Part shown: piece after piece, positions 44,136 through 53,046 of the stretch
How the letters are laid out: each line of letters begins with the position of its first letter
How positions within the stretch are numbered: position 1 is the stretch's first letter
From: Gramella sp. AN32
GTDB lineage: Bacteria; Bacteroidota; Bacteroidia; Flavobacteriales; Flavobacteriaceae
DNA: 64,000 nucleotides
Direction of reading: 5' to 3'
NCBI RefSeq assembly: GCF_023718305.1
Contig: NZ_QEYO01000017.1
Span: 31,033-95,032 of the forward strand
Notes under the pieces: generated by a model
What the model saw: only the letters and a program-made list of their open reading frames with translations
Databases searched by the model: none
Told to the model about the DNA's origin: nothing
Made by a program: the position numbers and the translations under genes

Positions 44136-46247
44136 ATGGCACAAAGAGATTTAAAATTTACTAGAAATATTGGAATTGCTGCTCATATTGATGCTGGTAA
44201 AACTACCACTACAGAGCGTATCCTTTATTATACAGGTATAAGTCATAAAATTGGTGAAGTTCATGATGGTGCCGCCACTATGGACTGGATGGAGCAGGAG
44301 CAGGAGCGTGGTATTACTATTACCTCCGCAGCTACTCACTGTAAATGGATGTACCGCGATCAGGAATACACCGTAAACATTATTGATACTCCGGGCCACG
44401 TAGATTTTACCGTAGAGGTAGAACGTTCTTTACGTGTTCTTGATGGAGTTGTAGCTTTGTTTTCAGCAGTAGACGGGGTTGAACCTCAGTCTGAAACTGT
44501 TTGGAGACAGGCAGATAAATATAAAGTTCCACGTCTTGGGTTCGTGAATAAAATGGACCGCCAGGGATCAGATTTCTTTAATGTGTGTAAGCAGGTTAGG
44601 GAAATGTTAGGTGGTAACCCGGTGCCTTTACAGGTTCCAATTGGAGATGAATTGGATTTTAGAGGTGTTGTGGATCTTATTTCCAAGACAGCAATTATCT
44701 GGAATGATGATGACATGGGGATGACCTATGATACTATCGATATTCCGGAAGAATTGATGGAAGACGTAAATAGATATCGTGCAGAGTTAGTTGAAGCAGT
44801 AGCAGAATATGATGAAGCTTTGATGGAGAAATTCTTCGAAGATGAAAATTCTATTACTGAAGACGAAATTATCGCTGCGCTTAGAGCTGCTACCATAGAT
44901 ATGTCTATCATACCTATGATGTGTGGTTCCGCTTTTAAAAATAAAGGGGTTCAGGCGATGTTAGATGCAGTAATGCGTTATTTGCCTTCTCCTGTAGATG
45001 TTGAAGCTATTGATGGAACGAATCCTGATACTGGCGAAGAGGAACATAGAAAGCCAAATGTGGATTCTCCTTTTGCAGCTTTAGCATTTAAAATCGCTAC
45101 AGATCCTTTCGTGGGTCGTTTAGCATTCTTTAGAGTTTATTCAGGTACGCTGAATGCTGGTTCTTATGTATTGAATGTACGTTCCGGGAAGAAAGAGCGT
45201 ATCTCAAGAATTTACCAAATGCACTCCAACAAGCAGGAACCTATAGATAGTATTGAAGCTGGGGATATTGGGGCAGCTGTTGGTTTTAAAGATATTAGGA
45301 CCGGAGACAGTTTAACCGATCTTAACCACCCAATCGCACTGGAATCTATGACTTTTCCTGCACCGGTAATCGGTATTGCAGTAGAGCCTAAGACTAAAGT
45401 AGATGTGGAGAAAATGGGGATGGCCCTTGGTAAGTTAGCAGAAGAAGATCCAACATTTACTGTTAGGACTGATGAAGCTTCAGGTCAAACAATTATTTCC
45501 GGGATGGGTGAACTTCACCTGGAGATCATTATTGATCGTATGAAACGTGAATTCAAAGTTGAAGTAAACGTAGGTCAGCCTCAGGTTGAGTATAAAGAAA
45601 CCGTAACCCGTTCCGCAGATCACAGAGAAGTTTATAAAAAGCAATCTGGTGGACGTGGTAAGTTTGCTGATATTGTTTTCAATTTAGGTCCTGTAGATGC
45701 AGATTTTGAAGGTGAAGGCCTTCAGTTTGTAGATTCAATCAAAGGTGGTCGTATTCCAAAAGAATTTGTGCCTTCAGTTGAAAAAGGATTTAAGGAAGCC
45801 ATGAAAAGTGGGCCTCTTGCAGGATTTACCATGGATACCTTAAGAGTTGAATTAAAAGATGGATCTTTCCACCCGGTGGATTCAGATCAACTTTCTTTTG
45901 AACTGGCTGCAAAAATGGGATACAAAGATTCTGCTAAAAAAGCAGGAGCGGTAATCCTTGAGCCAATCATGAAAGTAGAAGTAGTTACTCCGGAAGAAAA
46001 TATGGGTGATATTGTTGGTGACTTGAACCGAAGAAGGGGACAGGTAAATAACATGTCAGACAGATCTGGAGCGAAAGTCATCAAAGCTGAGGTGCCACTT
46101 TCTGAAATGTTCGGCTATGTAACGACATTAAGAACACTATCTTCAGGTAGAGCGACTTCAACAATGGAATTTGATCATTATGCTGAAACTCCTTCTAATA
46201 TTTCTGAAGAAGTTATAAAAGCAGCAAAAGGGGCAGCAAACGAATAA
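44136..46247 (+). CDS. fusA: Translation elongation factor G
   Basis: 703-aa translocase GTPase. G1 AHIDAGKTT (residues 17-25), G2 RGITITSAATHC, G3 DTPGHVDF, G4 NKMD, followed by domains II-V. Length and motifs are those of canonical EF-G. In many bacteria tuf follows; here rpsJ follows after 11 bases, so EF-Tu is encoded elsewhere. Confidence 0.99.
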   Translation: MAQRDLKFTRNIGIAAHIDAGKTTTTERILYYTGISHKIGEVHDGAATMDWMEQEQERGITITSAATHCKWMYRDQEYTVNIIDTPGHVDFTVEVERSLRVLDGVVALFSAVDGVEPQSETVWRQADKYKVPRLGFVNKMDRQGSDFFNVCKQVREMLGGNPVPLQVPIGDELDFRGVVDLISKTAIIWNDDDMGMTYDTIDIPEELMEDVNRYRAELVEAVAEYDEALMEKFFEDENSITEDEIIAALRAATIDMSIIPMMCGSAFKNKGVQAMLDAVMRYLPSPVDVEAIDGTNPDTGEEEHRKPNVDSPFAALAFKIATDPFVGRLAFFRVYSGTLNAGSYVLNVRSGKKERISRIYQMHSNKQEPIDSIEAGDIGAAVGFKDIRTGDSLTDLNHPIALESMTFPAPVIGIAVEPKTKVDVEKMGMALGKLAEEDPTFTVRTDEASGQTIISGMGELHLEIIIDRMKREFKVEVNVGQPQVEYKETVTRSADHREVYKKQSGGRGKFADIVFNLGPVDADFEGEGLQFVDSIKGGRIPKEFVPSVEKGFKEAMKSGPLAGFTMDTLRVELKDGSFHPVDSDQLSFELAAKMGYKDSAKKAGAVILEPIMKVEVVTPEENMGDIVGDLNRRRGQVNNMSDRSGAKVIKAEVPLSEMFGYVTTLRTLSSGRATSTMEFDHYAETPSNISEEVIKAAKGAANE

Positions 46248-46258
46248 TCTTATAGGTA

Positions 46259-46564
46259 ATGAGTCAAAAAATCAGAATAAAATTAAAGTCTTACGATCAT
46301 AACTTAGTAGATAAGTCTGCTGAAAAAATCGTAAAAACCGTAAAAACTACGGGAGCTGTTGTTACCGGACCAATTCCGTTACCAACAAATAAAAAGATCT
46401 TTACAGTTCTTCGTTCTCCACACGTGAACAAGAAATCCAGAGAGCAATTTCAATTAAGTTCTTACAAAAGACTGCTTGATATTTACAGCTCTTCTTCAAA
46501 AACGATTGATGCGTTGATGAAGCTTGAATTGCCAAGTGGTGTTGAAGTAGAGATCAAGGTGTGA
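46259..46564 (+). CDS. rpsJ: 30S ribosomal protein S10
   Basis: 101 aa; conserved KIRIKLKSYDHNLVDKSAEKIV start, GPIPLPTNKKIFTVLRSPHVNKKSREQF core. Part of the 30S head, and in E. coli also the transcription antitermination factor NusE. First gene of the S10 operon proper, followed by an unusually long 158-base spacer before rplC. Confidence 0.99.
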   Translation: MSQKIRIKLKSYDHNLVDKSAEKIVKTVKTTGAVVTGPIPLPTNKKIFTVLRSPHVNKKSREQFQLSSYKRLLDIYSSSSKTIDALMKLELPSGVEVEIKV

Positions 46565-46567
46565 TAA

Positions 46568-46605
46568 AATAATTCAAAATTTTAAATTCGAAATTTTGAA
46601 TTATT
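46568..46605 (+). repeat. Perfect 15-bp inverted repeat after rpsJ
   Basis: AATAATTCAAAATTT (46568-46582) and its exact complement AAATTTTGAATTATT (46591-46605) with an 8-base loop. AT-rich hairpin with no T-run afterwards, so not an intrinsic terminator by itself. Confidence 0.85.
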
Positions 46606-46657
46606 AAAAACATGTCCTAAGCTGCGTGCGAGGGAAAAACGGTGAAAAATACAATTC

Positions 46658-46692
46658 AGGGCTGAATTCTATTTTTCAGCCCTAAGTTTTTT
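46658..46692 (+). terminator. Terminator-like hairpin (possible attenuator) before rplC
   Basis: AGGGCTGAA (46658-46666) pairs with TTCAGCCCT (46675-46683), 8-base loop, then AAG and six T. This has the form of an intrinsic terminator placed inside the S10 operon 31 bases upstream of rplC, so it may adjust the expression of the downstream genes relative to rpsL-rpsJ. Confidence 0.65.
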
Positions 46693-46722
46693 AAAAAAGT
46701 AAATAATCAATAATTAATAAAT

Positions 46723-47334
46723 ATGTCTGGGTTAATAGGTAAAAAGATAGGTATGACCAGCATCTTCGACGAGAACGGGAAAAATGTTCCCTGTACAGTT
46801 ATCGAAGCTGGGCCATGCGTAGTTACCCAAGTCAGAACCAAAGAGGTTGACGGGTATGAAGCACTTCAACTTGGTTTCGATGACAGAAAGACTGTAAATA
46901 AGGCTGCTGAAGGGCATGCGAAAAAAGCAGGAAGCGCTGCAAAGCGTAAAGTCGTTGAATTCCAGGGCTACAATGAAGATTTTAAATTAGGTGACTCTGT
47001 TACTGTGGAGCATTTCAAAGAAGGAGAATTTGTGGATATCGCAGGTACTTCTAAAGGAAAAGGTTTCCAGGGTGTTGTGAAGAGACACGGTTTTGGAGGT
47101 GTTGGGCAGGCCACTCACGGTCAGCACAACCGTTTAAGAGCTCCTGGTTCTATTGGTGCCGCATCGTATCCTGCAAGAGTTTTTAAAGGAATGAAGATGG
47201 CCGGTAGAATGGGTGGCGAAAAAGTTAAAGTTGAAAACCTTAGAGTTTTAAAAGTTGTCGCAGATAAGAATCTTTTAGTAGTAAAAGGTTGTGTTCCTGG
47301 GCACAAAAACTCTTACGTAATCATTAGCAAGTAA
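46723..47334 (+). CDS. rplC: 50S ribosomal protein L3
   Basis: 203 aa, binds near the peptidyl-transferase centre. Conserved GLIGKKIGMTSIFDE start, GKGFQGVVKRHGFGG and the loop QATHGQHNRLRAPGSIGAASYPARVFKGMKMAGR. Stop overlaps rplD start by one base (TAATG). Confidence 0.99.
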   Translation: MSGLIGKKIGMTSIFDENGKNVPCTVIEAGPCVVTQVRTKEVDGYEALQLGFDDRKTVNKAAEGHAKKAGSAAKRKVVEFQGYNEDFKLGDSVTVEHFKEGEFVDIAGTSKGKGFQGVVKRHGFGGVGQATHGQHNRLRAPGSIGAASYPARVFKGMKMAGRMGGEKVKVENLRVLKVVADKNLLVVKGCVPGHKNSYVIISK

Positions 47335-47960
47335 TGGAAGTAGCAATTTTAGATATTAAAGGAAAGGAAACCGGAAGAAAAGCTAAGCTTTCTGACAAGG
47401 TTTTCGCTATAGAGCCGAATGAGCATGCAGTTTATCTTGATGTGAAGCAATATTTAGCTAATCAGCGTCAGGGAACTCATAAAGCAAAAGAAAGAGCTGA
47501 GATCAAAGGATCTACGCGTAAGATCAAGAAACAAAAAGGTACAGGTACGGCGAGAGCAGGTAGTATCAAGTCTCCAATTTTTAAGGGTGGTGGACGTGTT
47601 TTTGGACCAAGACCAAGGAATTATGGTTTTAAACTGAATAAAAACCTTAAGCGTCTTGCCAGAAGATCTGCGCTTTCTATGAAGGCTACTGATAATGCTA
47701 TTATGGTCATTGAAGATTTCAATTTCGATGCGCCAAGAACAAAAAATATGATTGATGTATTGAAAGCCATTGGTATTCAGGACAAAAAATCATTGATAGT
47801 GTTGGGTGACTCAAATAAAAATGTATATTTGTCGTCGCGCAATTTGAAGACCACAGAAGTTATAAGTAGCTCAGAATTAAGTACTTATAAAATATTACAT
47901 GCGAATAATATCGTATTTATTGAAGGGTCTTTAGAAGGAATTGAATCGAATTTAAGTTAA
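47334..47960 (+). CDS. rplD: 50S ribosomal protein L4
   Basis: 208 aa; conserved core RQGTHKAKERAEIKGSTRKIKKQKGTGTARAGSIKSPIFKGGGRVFGPRPR, lining the exit tunnel. In E. coli L4 represses its own operon through the leader RNA. Translationally coupled to rplC by a one-base overlap; rplW follows after 8 bases. Confidence 0.99.
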   Translation: MEVAILDIKGKETGRKAKLSDKVFAIEPNEHAVYLDVKQYLANQRQGTHKAKERAEIKGSTRKIKKQKGTGTARAGSIKSPIFKGGGRVFGPRPRNYGFKLNKNLKRLARRSALSMKATDNAIMVIEDFNFDAPRTKNMIDVLKAIGIQDKKSLIVLGDSNKNVYLSSRNLKTTEVISSSELSTYKILHANNIVFIEGSLEGIESNLS

Positions 47961-47968
47961 TAATCGTT

Positions 47969-48259
47969 ATGAGCATCTTAATAAAACCTGTTATTACAGA
48001 AAAAGCTACTGCTGATAGTGAGCTGAATAACCGCTTCACTTTTGTAGTAAGTAACAAGGCTAATAAGATTCAGATTAGACAAGCAGTCGAGTCTGCTTAT
48101 GGCGTGAATGTTACTAGCGTTCGAACTATAAACGTCCGTCCAGATCGCAATACCAAATTCACAAAATCTGGTATGATCACTGGTAAAACAAAAGGTTTTA
48201 AGAAAGCCATTGTACAGGTGACGGAAGGTGAAACTATTGATTTGTATAGTAATCTTTAA
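47969..48259 (+). CDS. rplW: 50S ribosomal protein L23
   Basis: 96 aa, at the exit tunnel and docking site for trigger factor and SRP. ILIKPVITEKATADSE and NRFTFVVSNKANKIQIRQAVE are conserved. Short spacers to rplD (8) and rplB (9). Confidence 0.98.
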   Translation: MSILIKPVITEKATADSELNNRFTFVVSNKANKIQIRQAVESAYGVNVTSVRTINVRPDRNTKFTKSGMITGKTKGFKKAIVQVTEGETIDLYSNL

Positions 48260-48268
48260 GATTAAAAA

Positions 48269-49105
48269 ATGTCAGTTAGAAAATTAAAACCAATCACTCC
48301 TGGTCAGCGTTTTAGAGTAGTAAACGGGTATGACGCCGTAACTACTGATAAGCCGGAAAAAAGCCTTTTGGCTCCGATCAAAAAATCGGGAGGAAGAAAC
48401 AGTCAGGGAAAAATGACCATCCGCTATAAGGGTGGTGGTCATAAAAGAAGATATCGTGTGATCGATTTCAAACGTAATAAGTTCGGGATTCCTGCAACTG
48501 TCGCGTCTATTGAATATGATCCAAACAGAACAGCTTTTATCGCTTTACTGAATTATCAGGATGGTGAGAAAAGGTATATCATAGCTCAAAATGGACTGCA
48601 AGTAGATCAGAACCTTGTTTCTGGTGAAGATGCTGTAGCTCCTGAAATTGGAAATGCAATGCCCTTGGCAAATATTCCCTTGGGGACCATTATTTCCTGT
48701 ATCGAACTAAGACCTGGACAAGGCGCGGTTATGGCACGTAGTGCCGGAGCTTTCGCTCAGTTATTGGCCAGAGAAGGAAAATATGCAACGGTTAAATTAC
48801 CTTCCGGAGAGATAAGAAGAATTCTTTCTCTTTGTATGGCAACGATCGGGGCAGTATCGAATAGTGACCATCAGTTATTGGTGTCTGGTAAAGCAGGTAG
48901 AAGCCGTTGGTTAGGTATTCGTCCAAGAACAAGGCCAGTAGCGATGAACCCTGTAGATCACCCGATGGGTGGTGGTGAAGGTAGAGCTTCCGGAGGTCAC
49001 CCACGTTCAAGAAAAGGTCTTCCTGCTAAAGGATTTAAGACCCGATCTAAAACGAAATCGAGTAATAAGTATATTGTAGAACGTAGAAAGACTAGAAAGA
49101 AATAA
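48269..49105 (+). CDS. rplB: 50S ribosomal protein L2
   Basis: 278 aa; near the peptidyl-transferase centre and subunit interface. Conserved GGGHKRRYRVIDFKR, and the C-terminal MNPVDHPMGGGEGRASGGHPRSRKG including the histidine implicated in peptidyl transfer. A few residues longer than the E. coli protein. Confidence 0.99.
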   Translation: MSVRKLKPITPGQRFRVVNGYDAVTTDKPEKSLLAPIKKSGGRNSQGKMTIRYKGGGHKRRYRVIDFKRNKFGIPATVASIEYDPNRTAFIALLNYQDGEKRYIIAQNGLQVDQNLVSGEDAVAPEIGNAMPLANIPLGTIISCIELRPGQGAVMARSAGAFAQLLAREGKYATVKLPSGEIRRILSLCMATIGAVSNSDHQLLVSGKAGRSRWLGIRPRTRPVAMNPVDHPMGGGEGRASGGHPRSRKGLPAKGFKTRSKTKSSNKYIVERRKTRKK

Positions 49106-49108
49106 GAT

Positions 49109-49387
49109 ATGGCACGTTCATTAAAAAAAGGACCTTTCGTTCATTACAAACTGGAACTAAAAGTGGCTCAAAATGTTGAGTCAGGAAAGAAAGCCGTGAT
49201 CAAAACCTGGTCTAGGGCATCTATGATAACTCCAGATTTCGTAGGACAAACCATCGCTGTTCATAATGGGAAACAATTTGTTCCTGTATATGTTACTGAA
49301 AATATGGTAGGTCATAAATTAGGAGAATTTTCACCAACCCGTTCTTTTAGAGGACATGCTGGTGCAAAAAATAAAGGTAAACGATAA
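49109..49387 (+). CDS. rpsS: 30S ribosomal protein S19
   Basis: 92 aa; MARSLKKGPFVHYKL start, IKTWSRASMITPDFVGQTIAVHNGK and GHKLGEFSPTRSFRGH. Forms a complex with S13 in the 30S head. Three bases after rplB. Confidence 0.99.
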   Translation: MARSLKKGPFVHYKLELKVAQNVESGKKAVIKTWSRASMITPDFVGQTIAVHNGKQFVPVYVTENMVGHKLGEFSPTRSFRGHAGAKNKGKR

Positions 49388-49395
49388 TTGAAGCT

Positions 49396-49803
49396 ATGGG
49401 AGTTCGTAAAAGAGAAAGAGCAGAGCAAATAAAAGAAGCCAAAAAACAGGTAGCTTTTGCAAAGTTAAATAACTGCCCTACTTCGCCTAGAAAAATGCGT
49501 CTTATGGCGGATCTAGTAAGAGGTGAAAAAGTAGAGAATGCGCTTCATATTCTAAGATTCAGCAAAAAAGAATCTTCTAACCGTCTGGAGAAGTTATTGC
49601 TTTCAGCAATTGCTAACTGGCAGGCTAAGAATGAAGATGCAAATCTTGAAGAAGCTGAGTTATTTGTAAGAGAGATTCGTGTAGATGGAGGAAGTATGTT
49701 GAAAAGACTTCGTCCTGCTCCACAGGGTCGTGCACACCGAATTAGAAAGAGATCCAATCACGTTACATTAGTGCTTGGAGAAAACAATAATACACAAAGC
49801 TAA
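49396..49803 (+). CDS. rplV: 50S ribosomal protein L22
   Basis: 135 aa, extended beta-hairpin of the exit tunnel; the protein whose loop is the site of some macrolide resistance changes. Conserved NCPTSPRKMRLMADLVRG and RLRPAPQGRAHRIRKRSNHVTLVLGE. An N-terminal basic extension, as in other flavobacteria. Confidence 0.98.
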   Translation: MGVRKRERAEQIKEAKKQVAFAKLNNCPTSPRKMRLMADLVRGEKVENALHILRFSKKESSNRLEKLLLSAIANWQAKNEDANLEEAELFVREIRVDGGSMLKRLRPAPQGRAHRIRKRSNHVTLVLGENNNTQS

Positions 49804-49812
49804 GAAGATAGT

Positions 49813-50538
49813 ATGGGACAAAAAACAAATCCAATCGGGAATCGCCTTGGTATCATTAGAGGTTGGGAATCCAACTGGTACGGAGGTAATGACTACGGTG
49901 ATAAATTAGCCGAAGACGATAAGATTAGAAAGTATATCCATGCTCGTCTTTCTAAAGCGAGTGTATCGAGGGTAATCATTGAGCGTACGCTTAAACTTGT
50001 AACCGTTACTATCACTACTGCCAGACCTGGTATCATTATCGGTAAAGGTGGACAAGAGGTAGACAAGTTAAAAGAAGAGCTTAAGAAGATTACAGACAAG
50101 GAAGTTCAAATTAACATCTTTGAAATTAAAAGACCAGAACTGGACGCTCACTTAGTTGCATCGAGTGTTGCAAGACAAATTGAGAATCGTATCTCTTACC
50201 GTCGTGCAATCAAGATGGCTATCGCAGCTGCCATGAGGATGAATGCTGAAGGTATCAAAATTCAAATCTCTGGTAGATTGAATGGTGCTGAGATGGCTCG
50301 TTCTGAAGGTTACAAAGATGGTAGGATTCCATTGTCTACTTTTAGAGCCGACATTGACTATGCTTTAGTTGAGGCACACACTACGTATGGTAGATTGGGT
50401 GTTAAAGTATGGATCATGAAAGGTGAGGTTTACGGTAAAAGAGAACTTTCGCCGCTAGTTGGTCTTGCAAAAAACCAAGGTAAAAAATCCGGTGCCGCAG
50501 GAGGACGTGGAGGAAACAAATCACGTCGCAGAAAGTAA
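49813..50538 (+). CDS. rpsC: 30S ribosomal protein S3
   Basis: 241 aa; MGQKTNPIGNRLGIIRGWESNW start, KH domain with PGIIIGKGGQEVDKLKEEL, and the C-terminal GRLGVKVWIMKGEVYG. At the mRNA entry channel, also has helicase activity. Basic Gly/Arg/Lys tail at the end. Confidence 0.99.
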   Translation: MGQKTNPIGNRLGIIRGWESNWYGGNDYGDKLAEDDKIRKYIHARLSKASVSRVIIERTLKLVTVTITTARPGIIIGKGGQEVDKLKEELKKITDKEVQINIFEIKRPELDAHLVASSVARQIENRISYRRAIKMAIAAAMRMNAEGIKIQISGRLNGAEMARSEGYKDGRIPLSTFRADIDYALVEAHTTYGRLGVKVWIMKGEVYGKRELSPLVGLAKNQGKKSGAAGGRGGNKSRRRK

Positions 50539-50558
50539 TTTTTTAAAGTAAATAGAAA

Positions 50559-50978
50559 ATGTTACAACCTAAAAGAACAAAATATCGCAAGCAGCAAAAA
50601 GGCCGTATGAAAGGTGTATCTCAAAGAGGACATCGTCTTTCAAATGGAACTTTTGGTATAAAATCTACAGATTCCAGCTTCGTTACCGCACGCCAAATTG
50701 AAGCAGCGCGTATTGCTGCTACCCGTTTTATGAAAAGAGAAGGATCTATCTGGATCAAAATTTTCCCGGATAAGCCTATCACAAAGAAACCTCTTGAAGT
50801 ACGTATGGGTAAAGGTAAAGGTGCCGTTGAATATTGGGCAGCTGTAGTAAAACCAGGAAGGATTATGTTTGAAATTGGTGGTGTACCAATGGATGTTGCA
50901 AAAGAGGCATTGCGTCTTGCAGCACAGAAACTTCCGGTAAGGACCAAATTTGTTGTAGCGAGAGATTATCAAGAATAA
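50559..50978 (+). CDS. rplP: 50S ribosomal protein L16
   Basis: 139 aa; MLQPKRTKYRKQQKGRMKG start and GKGKGAVEYWAAVVKPGRIMFEIGG. Organises the A-site tRNA region. 20 bases after rpsC, 11 before rpmC. Confidence 0.99.
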   Translation: MLQPKRTKYRKQQKGRMKGVSQRGHRLSNGTFGIKSTDSSFVTARQIEAARIAATRFMKREGSIWIKIFPDKPITKKPLEVRMGKGKGAVEYWAAVVKPGRIMFEIGGVPMDVAKEALRLAAQKLPVRTKFVVARDYQE

Positions 50979-50989
50979 TTTTTGAAATT

Positions 50990-51181
50990 ATGAAACAATC
51001 AGAAGTAAAAGAATTGTCTGTTGCAGAATTGCAGGAAGAGCTTGGTAAATCTCGAAAAGCTTATTCAGATTTAAAAATGGCTCACGCTGTTTCGCCTTTG
51101 GAAAATCCAATCCAATTAAGGGGAGAAAGAAGAAAGATCGCGAGATTAGCGACAGAGTTAACTAAAAGAGAACAACAATAA
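50990..51181 (+). CDS. rpmC: 50S ribosomal protein L29
   Basis: 63 aa, small two-helix protein at the exit tunnel; conserved MKQSEVKELSVAELQEEL start and QLRGERRKIARLATEL. Follows rplP, 18 bases before rpsQ. Confidence 0.97.
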   Translation: MKQSEVKELSVAELQEELGKSRKAYSDLKMAHAVSPLENPIQLRGERRKIARLATELTKREQQ

Positions 51182-51199
51182 TTGTTATTCTGCTGAAAG

Positions 51200-51457
51200 A
51201 TGGAAAAAAGAAACTTAAGAAAAGAACGTGTAGGAGTTGTTACAAGTAATAAAATGCAGAAATCCATTGTGGTTTCTGAGGTTAAGAAAGTAAAACACCC
51301 CATGTATGGAAAATTCGTTTTAAAAACGAAAAAGTACGTAGCACACGACGAAAATAACGACTGCAACGAAGGTGATACTGTAAAGATCATGGAAACTAGA
51401 CCTTTAAGTAAATCTAAATGTTGGAGATTAGTAGAAATCATAGAAAGAGCTAAATAA
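51200..51457 (+). CDS. rpsQ: 30S ribosomal protein S17
   Basis: 85 aa primary 16S rRNA binder; RKERVGVVTSNKMQKSIVVS and MYGKFVLKTKKYVAHDENN, with GDTVKIMETRPLSKSKCWRLVEI. Two bases before rplN. Confidence 0.98.
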   Translation: MEKRNLRKERVGVVTSNKMQKSIVVSEVKKVKHPMYGKFVLKTKKYVAHDENNDCNEGDTVKIMETRPLSKSKCWRLVEIIERAK

Positions 51458-51459
51458 TC

Positions 51460-51828
51460 ATGGTACAACAAGAATCTAGATTAAGAGTAGCAGATAACAC
51501 CGGGGCAAAAGAAGTTTTGACGATTCGTGTGTTAGGAGGTACAAAGAAAAGGTACGCATCTGTTGGAGATAAAATCGTTGTAAGTGTAAAAGAATCTACT
51601 CCTAATGGTAGCATTAAAAAAGGAGCAGTTTCAACAGCGGTTGTTGTACGCACGAAAAAAGAAGTTCGCAGACCTGATGGATCTTATATTCGTTTCGACG
51701 ATAATGCATGTGTATTGCTAGGACCTCAAGGTGAAATGCGTGGAACCCGTGTTTTTGGGCCCGTTGCGAGAGAACTTCGTGATAAGCAATTCATGAAAAT
51801 TGTATCATTGGCACCTGAAGTGCTTTAA
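51460..51828 (+). CDS. rplN: 50S ribosomal protein L14
   Basis: 122 aa, the most conserved length; MVQQESRLRVADNTGAKEVLTIRVLGG and GTRVFGPVARELRDKQFMKIVSLAPEVL. At the subunit interface near the IF2/EF-G site. Confidence 0.99.
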   Translation: MVQQESRLRVADNTGAKEVLTIRVLGGTKKRYASVGDKIVVSVKESTPNGSIKKGAVSTAVVVRTKKEVRRPDGSYIRFDDNACVLLGPQGEMRGTRVFGPVARELRDKQFMKIVSLAPEVL

Positions 51829-51840
51829 TACATTAAAAAA

Positions 51841-52152
51841 ATGACAAAGCTTAAAATTAAATCAGGAGACCAGGTAAGAGTGAATTCCGGAGACCATAAA
51901 GGTCAGGAAGGTAAAGTTCAGAAGGTACTTCGTGATAAGAATAAAGCCATCGTGGAAGGGGTTAATATGATCTCTAAACATGAGAAGCCAAGTGCTTCCA
52001 ATCCACAAGGTGGAATTAAAGAGAAAGAAGCTCCTATCCATATTTCAAATTTATCTTTGATCGACAAAAATGGTAACACTACCAGAGTTGGACATAGAGA
52101 AGAGGATGGGAAGAAAGTAAGATTTTCTAAAAAATCTAATGAAGTAATATAG
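51841..52152 (+). CDS. rplX: 50S ribosomal protein L24
   Basis: 103 aa, KOW domain KLKIKSGDQVRVNSGDHKGQEGKVQKVLRDK; an assembly initiator near the exit tunnel. Two bases before rplE. Confidence 0.98.
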   Translation: MTKLKIKSGDQVRVNSGDHKGQEGKVQKVLRDKNKAIVEGVNMISKHEKPSASNPQGGIKEKEAPIHISNLSLIDKNGNTTRVGHREEDGKKVRFSKKSNEVI

Positions 52153-52154
52153 TT

Positions 52155-52706
52155 ATGGCATACGTACCTAGACTTAAAACAGAATATAACGAAAGAGTGA
52201 AAAATGCCCTTTCGGAAGAATTTAGCTACTCCAATATTATGGAAGTGCCTAAACTTGAGAAAATAGTAATTAGCCGTGGAGTTGGTGGAGCAGTAGCCGA
52301 TAAGAAACTTATCGATCATGCTGTAGATGAACTTACCGCTATTAGTGGTCAAAAGGCTATATCTACTATTTCTAAGAAGGATGTGGCAACATTCAAACTT
52401 CGTAAAGGAATGCCAATTGGCGCAAAAGTTACTTTACGCGGATTTAGAATGTATGAATTCTTAGATAGACTTATTACTAGCGCGTTACCGCGAGTAAGAG
52501 ATTTTAGCGGTATCAAAGCTAATGGATTTGATGGAAGGGGTAATTATAACCTGGGTGTTACCGAGCAAATTATTTTTCCTGAAATCGACATTGATGCAGT
52601 GAATAGAATTTCCGGTATGGACATCACTTTTGTGACTTCAGCTCCAACCGATAAAGAGGCTAAAGCTTTATTAACTGAACTGGGTTTACCTTTTAAAAAG
52701 AATTAA
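52155..52706 (+). CDS. rplE: 50S ribosomal protein L5
   Basis: 183 aa; binds 5S rRNA in the central protuberance. Conserved PRLKTEYNERVKNALSEEF, KLRKGMPIGAKVTLRG, and PRVRDFSGIKANGFDGRGNYNLGVTEQIIFPEIDID. Two bases before rpsN. Confidence 0.99.
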   Translation: MAYVPRLKTEYNERVKNALSEEFSYSNIMEVPKLEKIVISRGVGGAVADKKLIDHAVDELTAISGQKAISTISKKDVATFKLRKGMPIGAKVTLRGFRMYEFLDRLITSALPRVRDFSGIKANGFDGRGNYNLGVTEQIIFPEIDIDAVNRISGMDITFVTSAPTDKEAKALLTELGLPFKKN

Positions 52707-52708
52707 TT

Positions 52709-52978
52709 ATGGCTAAAGAATCAATGAAAGCCCGTGAGGTGAAAAGACAAAAAATGGTGAAAAAGTATGCTGAAAAGCGTGCAGCTCTTAAAGAAGCTGG
52801 CGACTATGAAGGTCTACAAAAATTACCAAAAAACTCTTCTCCAGTACGCTTACATAATAGATGTAAACTTACCGGAAGGCCTAAGGGATATATGAGACAA
52901 TTTGGTCTTTCTCGAGTTATGTTTAGAGAAATGGCTAACCAGGGCCTTATCCCGGGAGTTAGAAAAGCCAGTTGGTAA
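52709..52978 (+). CDS. rpsN: 30S ribosomal protein S14, zinc-independent form
   Basis: 89 aa long form with a single Cys (NRCKLTGRPKGYMRQFGLSR), lacking the paired CxxC of the zinc-binding short form. It is located between rplE and rpsH as usual. A 68-base spacer follows with a small CCCGAT-GCC-ATCGGG hairpin. Confidence 0.98.
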   Translation: MAKESMKAREVKRQKMVKKYAEKRAALKEAGDYEGLQKLPKNSSPVRLHNRCKLTGRPKGYMRQFGLSRVMFREMANQGLIPGVRKASW

Positions 52979-53001
52979 AATTATAAATTGGATAAAGGTT
53001 C

Positions 53002-53020
53002 TCCCGATGCCATCGGGTTG
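53002..53020 (+). repeat. Small palindromic hairpin in rpsN-rpsH spacer
   Basis: CCCGAT GCC ATCGGG, a 6-bp stem with three-base loop. This palindromic core is of the kind dispersed in flavobacterial intergenic regions. No T-run follows, so not a terminator. Function unknown. Confidence 0.55.
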
Positions 53021-53046
53021 AAAACCATTTCCGCAAATTAATATAA

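Noticed and set aside
51918..52352. 144-codon minus-strand ORF in rplX/rplE
   Set aside because: Antisense shadow of two ribosomal protein genes.
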